Of a stretch of DNA of 13,624 nucleotides, positions 7,289 through 13,624 are shown piece by piece (the stretch's first letter is position 1; every line of letters begins with the position of its first letter). The notes beneath the pieces are model-generated. The model worked only from the letters and a program-made list of their open reading frames with translations. It was not told where the DNA came from and made no database searches. Position numbers and translations under genes: made by a program. This DNA is from JAKPUX01 sp964436305 (lineage in GTDB: Bacteria; Zhuqueibacterota; Zhuqueibacteria; Residuimicrobiales; Residuimicrobiaceae): NCBI GenBank assembly GCA_964436305.1, contig CAYTCI010000094.1, forward strand, positions 1 through 13,624, written 5' to 3'.

Positions 7289-7480
7289 ATGGAAAATGTT
7301 TTTCCGAATTGTTTAAAGTGCAAGGTCGGACAATTGATCCCTTTATCAGATTACGGACGTGATGGCGCTCCCATTATGTACAAAGCCTGGGTTTGCTCCA
7401 ATCCGGAATGTGGTTATAACCTCCGGATCGATAATGGCGAGGTCAGCCGCGGCAAAGAGATCCGGGAATCCACCAAATAA
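7289..7480 (+). CDS. Small zinc-ribbon protein of unknown function
   Basis: A 63-residue protein with two metal-binding knuckles, CLKC (8-11) and CSNPEC (36-41), fitting a four-cysteine zinc ribbon. Between them is LIPLSDYGRDGAPIMYKAWV, a well-formed conserved-looking core, and the tail is charged. I recognise the type as a short uncharacterised zinc-ribbon protein met in FCB and related genomes, but no function is established; nucleic-acid or protein binding would be the usual guess. The ATG at 7289 has GAGG eight bases upstream and AAGGG close to it. It has its own promoter, a long foldable leader and its own terminator, so it is a single-gene unit. Its codons are less GC-rich than those of its neighbours. 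Confidence 0.8.
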   Translation: MENVFPNCLKCKVGQLIPLSDYGRDGAPIMYKAWVCSNPECGYNLRIDNGEVSRGKEIRESTK

Positions 7481-7518
7481 TCTACCGCACCGGTAAACAG
7501 GGTTGTCAATTTGAGCAG

Positions 7519-7547
7519 GGGTGACCGCAGGTCACCCTCTTATTTTA
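7519..7547 (+). terminator. Intrinsic terminator after the zinc-ribbon gene
   Basis: A perfect eight-pair stem GGGTGACC (7519-7526) / GGTCACCC (7530-7537) with a GCA loop is followed by a T-rich tract (TCTTATTTTAT). It lies 39 bases after the stop at 7480 and about 20 bases before the next start. Confidence 0.8.
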
Positions 7548-7565
7548 TGGTCATTTTATAATGAG

Positions 7566-8525
7566 ATGATGCAGAACAACTCTTCTGCGCAGGAAAAAAA
7601 ACCTTTCTTTCAGCGCTATAAAATCCATATCGCCGCGACAGGTTTTGCCATTCTGATCTGGTTTCTTGTCGTCTCCAACGAATTTTACGATGCCGAGATT
7701 CAGATCCCCATCGATATTCCAGCGGTGCAATCCCATTACATCATCACCAGCGAGCTTCCGACCCAGGCGCGTGTCAAGGTCCGCGGGCAAGGCATGGCCT
7801 TGCTGGCCTTTATGCTCTTTCGCGAGGGGCGTCTGGAGATGAATCTCGAGTGGGGGCCGGGCGCGCGTGTGCTCTACCCGCGCACCCAGGATGTCATCCT
7901 CGGCGGTGGCGCCCATGCGCTCACCGTGCTGCAGCTGATCGAGCCGCAGGGGATCCCGGTGGTCATCGAGGAGCTGGCTTCGCGGATCGTGCCGGTCGCC
8001 AGCCGGATCACCGTCAAGCCTTTACCGGGCTATACGGTGGTGGGGGAGGTGAACCTCGAGCCGACCGAGGTGGTCGCCCGCGGGCCCAATTCCCTGATCA
8101 AGTCGCTCGCGAGCGTGCCGACGGTCGAGCGCACCCTTGACCGCGCCCGCACGGCCCTTTCCGGCGAGGTTCTGCTCAGCTCGCCCGATGCCCGCAAGAT
8201 CATGCTCCAGCCGGGGCGTGTCCTCTACAAGGTGGATGTCCAGAAACTGATGGAAAAACGCATTGAGCACATCCCGGTACGCGTGCAAAATCTGCCCCCG
8301 GGCTACCGCGCCATGGTATTACCCGCCACACTCAGCCTGATCGCCGAGGGTGGGGTCACGGTCATCTCCGCACTGACCGAAAAAGAGATCACTGCCTACA
8401 TCGATTACGGGCGCCAGCCGCAAACCGATGGCCAGAACGCTCCCGCCTACATCGTCCCCGTCGCCGGCGTCCGCTACCGCGATATCATACCCAAACGCTT
8501 CAAAGTGATCCTGGAACGCGAATGA
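7566..8525 (+). CDS. YbbR (CdaR-like) domain membrane protein
   Basis: A 319-residue protein with a short cytoplasmic lead, one membrane helix at about 19-37 and an extracytoplasmic part made of YbbR-type beta repeats. The repeats run about 40-125 (EIQIPIDIPAV), 143-225 (VPVASRITVKPLPGYTV..VEVVARGP-like, the clearest) and 236-315 (IPVRVQNLPPGYRA). In Firmicutes such proteins regulate the diadenylate cyclase CdaA; no cyclase gene is in this window. The frame extends back to 7521, but that start lies inside the terminator hairpin, so I use ATG 7566 (or the adjacent ATG 7569). No good Shine-Dalgarno is present; a TATAAT sits at 7557-7562. The stop overlaps the tsaD start as ATGA, implying coupled translation. 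Confidence 0.85.
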   Translation: MMQNNSSAQEKKPFFQRYKIHIAATGFAILIWFLVVSNEFYDAEIQIPIDIPAVQSHYIITSELPTQARVKVRGQGMALLAFMLFREGRLEMNLEWGPGARVLYPRTQDVILGGGAHALTVLQLIEPQGIPVVIEELASRIVPVASRITVKPLPGYTVVGEVNLEPTEVVARGPNSLIKSLASVPTVERTLDRARTALSGEVLLSSPDARKIMLQPGRVLYKVDVQKLMEKRIEHIPVRVQNLPPGYRAMVLPATLSLIAEGGVTVISALTEKEITAYIDYGRQPQTDGQNAPAYIVPVAGVRYRDIIPKRFKVILERE

Positions 8526-9520
8526 TGCGGGTACTCGGCCTTGAAACTTCCTGTGACGAGACCAGCGCGGCGCTGGTTGACGAGAGCGGCATCCTCGCCA
8601 ACATCATCGCCACGCAAAAGATCCACGAGGCCTATGGCGGTGTGGTGCCGGAATTCGCCTCGCGCGCCCATATGCGTCAGCTGCCCGGCATCCTCCGGCT
8701 GGCCCTGGATCAGGCCGGCCTCGGGCTGAGTGACATCGATGCCCTGGCGGTCACTTGCGGCCCCGGTTTGGCGGGTTCGCTCCTGGTCGGACTCTCACTG
8801 TGCAAGGGCCTCGCACTGGCTCTGGGCAAGCCCTTCATCGGCGTCAACCACATCGAAGGCCATATCCTGGCCACCGCGGCGCAATCGGCCGCGATCGACT
8901 ATCCCTTCATTTGCCTGGTCGCCTCGGGCGGCCACACCCTGCTGGTGCTGGTGCGTGAGCCGCTTAGCTACGAGATCGTCGGCCGCACCATCGACGACGC
9001 GGCCGGCGAAGCCTTTGACAAGGTAGCCAAGGTCCTCGGCCTCGGTTATCCCGGCGGGCCGCTGATTGAAAAATGCGCGCGCAGCGGCGACCCCGACGCG
9101 ATCGCCTTTCCCCGCGCCCTGACCGAGAGCGGCAACCTCGATTTCAGCTTCAGCGGACTCAAGACCGCTGTGCTCTATTATGCCCAGGGGCTCGCGCCGG
9201 CGGAAGGGGCGGCCCGGCTGCCGGACATCGCCGCCAGTTTCCAGCAAGCGGTCATCGATGCGCTCTTTATGAAGAGCCAGCGCGCGCTGGAGGCCTACGG
9301 CTGCCACACCCTGGTACTGGCGGGCGGCGTGATGCGCAACACCCCGCTGCGCGAAGACTTTGCCAGCCGCTGCCGTTCGCTCGGGATCGCCCTCGCCATT
9401 CCGGCGCCGGAGCTCTGCACCGACAACGCCGCCATGATCGCCCAGGCGGGACTGATGCACCTGCAGGCGGGCGAGCGCTCCGATTTCTCGCTGGATGTTG
9501 CGCCCAACCTCTCTCTTTGA
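8522..9520 (+). CDS. tsaD: tRNA N6-adenosine threonylcarbamoyltransferase TsaD
   Basis: TsaD transfers the threonylcarbamoyl group to A37 of tRNAs that read ANN codons (t6A), working with TsaB and TsaE in the cytoplasm. The 332-residue length is normal. Family motifs are complete: GLETSCDETS at 6-15, the metal ligands in HIEGH (His110, His114), ASGGHT at 134-139, DDAAGEAFDKVAKVLGLGYPGGP at about 158-180, AGGVMRNTPLR at 267-277 and CTDNAAMIA at 299-307 with the ligand Asp301. The start is ATG 8522, overlapping the YbbR stop; the next codon is also ATG (8525) and begins the conserved MRVLGLETSCDE just as well. No tsaB or tsaE is in the window. Downstream, a 141-base spacer separates it from the vWA gene. 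Confidence 0.96.
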   Translation: MMRVLGLETSCDETSAALVDESGILANIIATQKIHEAYGGVVPEFASRAHMRQLPGILRLALDQAGLGLSDIDALAVTCGPGLAGSLLVGLSLCKGLALALGKPFIGVNHIEGHILATAAQSAAIDYPFICLVASGGHTLLVLVREPLSYEIVGRTIDDAAGEAFDKVAKVLGLGYPGGPLIEKCARSGDPDAIAFPRALTESGNLDFSFSGLKTAVLYYAQGLAPAEGAARLPDIAASFQQAVIDALFMKSQRALEAYGCHTLVLAGGVMRNTPLREDFASRCRSLGIALAIPAPELCTDNAAMIAQAGLMHLQAGERSDFSLDVAPNLSL

Positions 9521-9629
9521 CCTGCCGGCTCCCCCTCCAGGTGGCCTGAAGTCGACCACTTTATGCATTCTATGTGCGGCGAATCACAGGGGAATGGAAC
9601 ATCATGGGGCATTTTTTGTTAAAGATTAG

Positions 9630-9648
9630 TATATTCTATCGATTGCGG
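9630..9648 (+). promoter_or_regulatory. AT-rich -10-like site and shared sequence before the vWA gene
   Basis: The 141-base spacer 9521-9661 holds no gene. TATATT at 9630-9635 could be a -10 box for the gene at 9662 (leader about 20 bases), but no matching -35 is seen. The stretch TATATTC-TATCG-AT-TGCGG recurs at 11929-11951 with AAGG inserted after TATATTC and CC replacing AT. Confidence 0.35.
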
Positions 9649-9661
9649 ACCATGGCCGCCT

Positions 9662-11881
9662 ATGTTCTCATCGTTTGAAGCCTTCCGGATCCTGCTGGCG
9701 GGGAGACCGGTTTATCTGATCCTCGCGGTGCTGCTGGCCGCCGGCCTCTCGCTGCTGGTCTATCGCCGCACCCGTCCCGCGGTGCGGCCCGCCCTGCGGC
9801 TCACGCTGGCAGCTCTGCGCAGCACTGCGCTCCTGCTGATCCTGCTGGCGCTCTTTGAAATGACCCTGCAATCCCGGCGGGTGGAGACCACGCCCCCCCT
9901 GCTCGCCGTCGCGATCGACGCCTCGGCCAGCATGCAGCAGCGGGAGGGCGGGACGAGCCGGGCGGAGCGCCTTAAACATCTGGTGGCGGAGGAGTTCGAT
10001 CGCCGCCGCGATCGCGCCCTGACCCTGGACTATTATGCCTTTGACGCCCATCTTCGCCCGCTGAGGCCGACGGCCATCGATTCGCTCGCCTTCGACGGCG
10101 ATGCGACCGATATCAGCAGCGCCCTGGAATCGATAAAGAACCACCTGGTGGAGCGCAATCTCTGCGGGATCCTCCTGCTGAGCGACGGCAATTATACCCA
10201 GGGCGGAGATCCCGGGCGGTACGCCGCGGAGATCGGGGTGCCGGTCCATGTGCTTGGCTTCGGCTCCGCCGAACGGCCAAGCGACATCGGCATCACCCAG
10301 GTGGAGGCCAACCCCTTCGCCTTTGCCGGCGAATCGACCCCCCTGCGCATCACAGTGCACAGCACCAGTACCGTGCAGGAAAAGATCGTACTGCAGCTGG
10401 AGGGCGTCGCCGGCGCAGCGACCCGCGCGGAACTCCGTTTGGCGCGTGGACCAGTGGATTCGACGATCCAGCTGAATTATACCCCCGCGCGTGAGGGGCG
10501 GCAAAAACTGGAGGTCCGCCTGACCCCGGCCGGCCGCGACGCCCAGCGCGCCAACAACCGGTTTACCTTGTATCAGGACGTGCTCAAATCCCGCACCCTG
10601 ATCTTCATTCTGGCGGGCACGCTGTCGCCCGATCTCTCCCTGCTGCGCGAGCATTTGCGCGCCGATGAGCGGTTTGATCTCCGCCTGCTGGCCGACCTGG
10701 GCGATCCCGGCGGTCTGCAGACCGCCCGTTATCAAGCCCTGCAGGACAGTATCGATCAGGGTGATCTCTTCGTTCTTTATAATTTTCCGCGACGCACCTC
10801 CTCGCCGCGCAGCCTTGCCCTGCTGCAGTCGGCCCTCGCCAGACGCCCGCGACCGGTGCTCTTTATCAGCGGCCGGGATCCCGACTGGCAGCGTCTGCGG
10901 GCGCTCGAGTCCTATCTGCCGATCCGGGCGGAGGCCACCACCCTCGCCGAGACCCAGGTCACTGTGACCCTGACCCCCGCGGGGCAGGAGCATCCGGTCA
11001 TGCAAATCCCGGGCGCCACCCTCGCGGCCTGGACCTTGCTGCCGCCGGTTTATGCTCGCGACGAGCTGCGCGCCTGGTGGCCCGATGCCGAAATCCTCGC
11101 CCGCGCGCGGATCGGCCCGCCGGCCGATCCCGCCGGCCGCGACGCCGCACAGTGGCCGTTCATCCTGGTGCGCAACAGCGGGGCTAAATCGGCGGCCATC
11201 CTCGGCTATGATCTCTGGCGCTGGCACCTGATGATGGCCGGCATCGGCAATCGCGATGAAACCTATCACCACTTTTTCCAGAATCTGGTCCGCTGGTTGC
11301 AGATCGAAAAAAACAGTGATCTGGTGCGGGTGCGCACCAACCAGTCCACCTATCATTTTGGCGATGAGGTTCGCCTCACCGCTCAGGTCGTCGACGCCCG
11401 CTTCCAGCCCGTCGACGACGCCGAGGTCGAGGTGACGATCGAGTCCACCAGCAGCGAGGCAGGCCGTAGCACTGACACCGTCCGCCAGAGCGCCCTCTTT
11501 CTCACTCCGGCCGGGCAGGGCCGCTATACCGCCGCCATGCGGCCCGAAAAGGCAGGCGATTATCAGGTCAAAGCGGAGGTCCGGCGCAACGGCCAGAAGG
11601 TGGGCGAGGCCTCGCACCTCTTTACGATCGGCAGCTATAACGAGGAGCTGAGCGATGTCGCTCTCAAGGCGCCGCTGCTGCGCCGCATCGCTGCCCTCAG
11701 TGGCGGAGGGTATGCGCCCGCCGACTCGGCCGCCGGGCTGCTGACGCGCATCCACGGCACCAGCCTGCGCCGTACCCGGACCAACGATCTGGAGATCTGG
11801 AACCGCGGCGCGCTGCTGACGGCCATCCTGGCCCTGCTGGCCGGAGAGTGGTTCATCCGCCGCCGCAAAGGTATGCTCTAG
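9662..11881 (+). CDS. Large membrane protein with von Willebrand factor A domain
   Basis: A 739-residue inner-membrane protein with two N-terminal helices (about 17-34 and 46-66) and one near the C-terminus (about 716-732), so the bulk lies on one side, presumably the periplasm. The vWA domain (about 80-215) has an intact metal site: DASAS (86-90), Thr149 in DATD, and LLLSDGN with Asp175. Next come a beta-rich adhesion-like region (about 215-305), a glutamine-amidotransferase-like fold without an obvious catalytic cysteine (about 310-545, ILGYDLWRWHLM near 513-524) and an Ig/macroglobulin-like domain (about 560-655). This layout is known in uncharacterised vWA membrane proteins that often stand near MoxR ATPases; none is seen here. 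ATG 9662 has only a weak GGA about 12 bases upstream. Its role is unknown; the barrel and TPR genes that follow suggest an envelope function. Confidence 0.85.
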   Translation: MFSSFEAFRILLAGRPVYLILAVLLAAGLSLLVYRRTRPAVRPALRLTLAALRSTALLLILLALFEMTLQSRRVETTPPLLAVAIDASASMQQREGGTSRAERLKHLVAEEFDRRRDRALTLDYYAFDAHLRPLRPTAIDSLAFDGDATDISSALESIKNHLVERNLCGILLLSDGNYTQGGDPGRYAAEIGVPVHVLGFGSAERPSDIGITQVEANPFAFAGESTPLRITVHSTSTVQEKIVLQLEGVAGAATRAELRLARGPVDSTIQLNYTPAREGRQKLEVRLTPAGRDAQRANNRFTLYQDVLKSRTLIFILAGTLSPDLSLLREHLRADERFDLRLLADLGDPGGLQTARYQALQDSIDQGDLFVLYNFPRRTSSPRSLALLQSALARRPRPVLFISGRDPDWQRLRALESYLPIRAEATTLAETQVTVTLTPAGQEHPVMQIPGATLAAWTLLPPVYARDELRAWWPDAEILARARIGPPADPAGRDAAQWPFILVRNSGAKSAAILGYDLWRWHLMMAGIGNRDETYHHFFQNLVRWLQIEKNSDLVRVRTNQSTYHFGDEVRLTAQVVDARFQPVDDAEVEVTIESTSSEAGRSTDTVRQSALFLTPAGQGRYTAAMRPEKAGDYQVKAEVRRNGQKVGEASHLFTIGSYNEELSDVALKAPLLRRIAALSGGGYAPADSAAGLLTRIHGTSLRRTRTNDLEIWNRGALLTAILALLAGEWFIRRRKGML

Positions 11882-11953
11882 CCCGCGGCCGGGCGATTCG
11901 GCTTTCTGCAGCACGATGCTTTTGCAGTTATATTCAAGGTATCGCCTGCGGGC
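11881..11953 (+). other. Possible folded element in the vWA-barrel spacer
   Basis: The 148-base spacer 11882-12029 holds no gene. GCCCGCGGC (11881-11889) can pair with GCCtGCGGGC (11944-11953) with one bulged T. Inside, CTGCA (11906-11910) pairs with TGCAG (11923-11927), capped by GCA-CGA-TGC. The first nine bases overlap the vWA stop codon and can also fold locally (GCCCG-CGGC-CGGGC), so the long-range pairing is uncertain. No T-tract follows, so it is not a standard terminator. Confidence 0.3.
11929..11951 (+). promoter_or_regulatory. Second copy of the TATATTC..TATCG..TGCGG sequence, possible promoter of the barrel gene
   Basis: TATATT at 11929-11934 could serve as a -10 box, with only a poor -35 (TCTGCA, 11905-11910) upstream, and would give a leader of about 90 bases to the ATG at 12030. 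The sequence downstream repeats TATCG and TGCGG as before the vWA gene. Confidence 0.3.
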
Positions 11954-12029
11954 ACAGAACAAGGCAACCATGCCTGTATGAATCAAACGCATCCACCGAC
12001 AGCGCTGTTCTTATTTATTCCGGTACCTC

Positions 12030-13106
12030 ATGTCTATGCATCCTTTGAAACGCATCCTTTTTTTTCTGGCGATCGTACTCGTCAGCCTCGCCGGCCCCGC
12101 AGCCTGGGCCCAGGTGACGCTCGGCGGCGGCAAGGGCCATCTGCGCACCTATGATGCCGATCCCGTCCCGGCCGGTCAGCTCTATCTCAACGGCTTTTAC
12201 AGCCTCTACATCGAAAAAATCAACACCGCGGTGCCGCTGGGCACCGGCATCGGCCAGCGCGAGGAGCTCGCCGCCGACCACACGCTCAACCTCAGCTTGA
12301 CCCTCGGGCTCTCCAACTCCTTCGAGCTGATGCTCCATGCCGTCCCCTATCAGGACAATCAGCGCGATCTTTTCGGGCCGATCGGCGACACCCGGATCGG
12401 CGTCAAATTCCACATCCCCCACCACGGCAGCATCCTGCAGACCGGAGTGCTCGGTTTTATTTCGCTACCGACCGCCCCCCTGCACAATATCGCCTACGAA
12501 AGTTACAGTGCCGACGCCTATGGCTGGGGTCTGGTCGGCCTCGCCTCTCTCGACTTGCGCTCGAGCGGCATCGCGCTGCCGGTCAAATTTGTCGCCAATA
12601 TCGGTTATCGCGACCACGACTGGGGCGACCGTTATTTCAGCGCCGAACAGGATCAGCTGCTGGCCGGCGCCGGCTTCAAGTTTCCGATCCGCACCACTCT
12701 CTTTTATGCCGAAACCACCGGCGAGATCTTTGTCAACCAGAACGGCCGCCTCGCCTTGCGGCAGAATCTGCTGCGTTTCTCCAGCGGCCTGCGTTTTCTC
12801 GGCCCCAAACAGCTGGTCTTCGATGTGGCGGCGGATATCCGCCTCGGCAACTATACGCCCTCCGCCGCCGAGCGGGCGCAAAATCCCTGGCTGAAAAAAT
12901 ATGCCGACTGGAAGGTGCTGTTCGGTGTGACCCATCGCATCCAGCTCTTTGAAACCGCTACTCCCGAGAGCCGCGCCCGGCGCGACCGTCAGACCGAGGA
13001 GCAGCAGAAGAACGAGGAGATCCGCAAACAGCGTGAACAGGTCAATCGCGAACTGGATGAGCTGCGTAAAAAGGTCGAAAAAAGCCAGGAGCGGCAACCG
13101 GAATGA
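12030..13106 (+). CDS. Predicted outer-membrane beta-barrel protein with C-terminal coiled coil
   Basis: A 358-residue protein not recognised as a named family. The signal peptide is 1-27 (cleavage AWA-Q). The mature part is rich in alternating amphipathic strands with aromatic girdles and many glycines, such as QLYLNGFYSLYI (50-61), TLNLSLTLGLSNSFELMLHA (85-104), VLGFISLP (140-147), FVANIGYRD (187-195), LLAGAGFKFPI (210-220) and QLVFDVAADIRLG (261-273), as expected of an outer-membrane barrel. From about 314 to the end it becomes a charged helix (EEIRKQREQVNRELDELRKK), a likely periplasmic coiled coil. A barrel ending in a coiled coil rather than a final aromatic strand is unusual. No Shine-Dalgarno precedes ATG 12030; ATG 12036 is an alternative. 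The stop overlaps the next start as ATGA. Confidence 0.75.
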   Translation: MSMHPLKRILFFLAIVLVSLAGPAAWAQVTLGGGKGHLRTYDADPVPAGQLYLNGFYSLYIEKINTAVPLGTGIGQREELAADHTLNLSLTLGLSNSFELMLHAVPYQDNQRDLFGPIGDTRIGVKFHIPHHGSILQTGVLGFISLPTAPLHNIAYESYSADAYGWGLVGLASLDLRSSGIALPVKFVANIGYRDHDWGDRYFSAEQDQLLAGAGFKFPIRTTLFYAETTGEIFVNQNGRLALRQNLLRFSSGLRFLGPKQLVFDVAADIRLGNYTPSAAERAQNPWLKKYADWKVLFGVTHRIQLFETATPESRARRDRQTEEQQKNEEIRKQREQVNRELDELRKKVEKSQERQPE

Positions 13107-13624
13107 GCGGGAGCGGCGAGGACATGAACAATCAGCCCCGGCATCGTCTCTTGAGGCTGCTGCGCAAACCGCTCATCGCGGCAATGCTCCTCTGCGTCGT
13201 GGCGCCACTGCACGCCCAATCCTCCTCCGAATGGCAGAAATCCTCCGACCGGCTCTTCAGCCAGGCCCGGCGCCACTACCTGAGCGAGAAGTACTGGGAA
13301 GCCGCCCGCGATCTCATCATCCTGCTCGACTTTAATCCCGAGTACGAAAAGAGTGACGAGGTGGTCTATACCCTCGCGCAGTCGCTCTACGAGATCGGCC
13401 TGCCGCAAGGAGCGGAACGGCTTTACCAGCACCTGATCACCCGTTTTCTCCGCAGTCCCTTGCAGCCCAATGCCCTGCTCGGGCTGCAGCGGATCGAGTA
13501 CGACCGTCAGGAGTGGAACCGCTGCATCGAATATCACCAGATCATCCTGCGCTCGACCTCGCCGGCGGCCATCACCGACGCCTCCTGTTATTTCGCCGGC
13601 ATGGCCCAGTATCAACTGCGTGAT
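13103..13624 (+). CDS. Exported TPR-repeat protein (3' end outside window)
   Basis: An open frame to the window edge gives 174 residues. From the second ATG (13124) the protein begins MNNQPRHRLLRLLRKP and has a hydrophobic run ending PLHAQ, a signal peptide with likely cleavage after HA. The mature part is helical with TPR-like repeats (SQARRHYLSEKYWEAARDLI, YTLAQSLYEIGLPQGAERLY and IEYDRQEWNRCIEYHQII), like periplasmic TPR scaffolds of the BamD/YbgF kind. There is no lipobox cysteine at the expected cleavage site. The first ATG (13103) overlaps the barrel stop as ATGA and has AGGAG 11 bases upstream; the second has GAGG only two bases upstream and GGGAG ten bases upstream. Either may be used. 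Translational coupling to the barrel gene suggests the two products work together. Confidence 0.82.
   Translation, partial: MSGSGEDMNNQPRHRLLRLLRKPLIAAMLLCVVAPLHAQSSSEWQKSSDRLFSQARRHYLSEKYWEAARDLIILLDFNPEYEKSDEVVYTLAQSLYEIGLPQGAERLYQHLITRFLRSPLQPNALLGLQRIEYDRQEWNRCIEYHQIILRSTSPAAITDASCYFAGMAQYQLRD

Noticed and set aside
9521..9661. Terminator after tsaD
   Set aside because: GTGG/CCAC near 9541-9560 is only a four-base stem without a T-tract, so read-through into the vWA gene remains possible.
9668..11992. 774-codon open frame on the minus strand opposite the vWA gene
   Set aside because: Its translation has no family motifs, is low in normal core composition, and mirrors the high-GC third positions of the vWA gene, which has an intact MIDAS site and membrane helices.
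11882..12029. tRNA or other RNA gene in the vWA-barrel spacer
   Set aside because: No T-arm (TTCRANNC) or cloverleaf could be drawn; only the nested inverted repeats already reported.

Overview
The window is high-GC bacterial DNA with ten genes packed onto both strands, probably from a Gram-negative lineage of the FCB / candidate-phylum type (KSB1, Calditrichota or Ignavibacteria-like). This placement is inferred from a secreted protein ending in a YPNPFNPE-type type IX (FlgD-like) sorting domain, from two lipoproteins, from a predicted outer-membrane barrel, and from a short two-CxnC zinc-ribbon protein of a kind I associate with such genomes. No mobile element, CRISPR array, tRNA or rRNA was found. 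The window looks chromosomal and mostly housekeeping or envelope-related.

Left part (1-5818). The 3' end of clpC (+) runs convergently into a minus-strand block, and a perfect bidirectional terminator separates them. The block holds, in transcription order, an UshA-type 5'-nucleotidase lipoprotein and an M48 metalloprotease lipoprotein 72 bases downstream of it. The nucleotidase has a near-consensus sigma-70 promoter whose -10 box lies inside one arm of a 12-bp perfect inverted repeat; the other arm lies just before the ribosome site. Next upstream is a compact secreted GEVED / Fn3 / sorting-domain protein, closed by its own terminator.

Middle (5745-7547). A GlmU-like sugar-1-phosphate nucleotidyltransferase with a left-handed beta-helix domain (-) and a 63-residue zinc-ribbon gene (+) diverge from an AT-rich 255-base spacer. 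The zinc-ribbon gene has a good promoter (TTGATT-17-TATATT), a leader of about 100 bases that can fold, and its own terminator.

Right part (7548-13624). A YbbR-domain membrane protein overlaps tsaD (tRNA t6A synthesis) by ATGA. Then come a large three-helix membrane protein with a von Willebrand A domain, a predicted outer-membrane beta-barrel with a C-terminal coiled coil, and a signal-peptide TPR protein that overlaps the barrel gene by ATGA and runs off the window. The last three look like an uncharacterised envelope module spanning inner membrane, periplasm and outer membrane. Two short intergenic regions here share a TATATTC..TATCG..TGCGG sequence.

The minus-strand genes have clear Shine-Dalgarno sites, while the starts at 7566, 9662 and 12030 do not. 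No clearly new system could be proven. The best candidates are the vWA-barrel-TPR module, the operator-like repeat at 4269-4337, and the structured leader before the zinc-ribbon gene.
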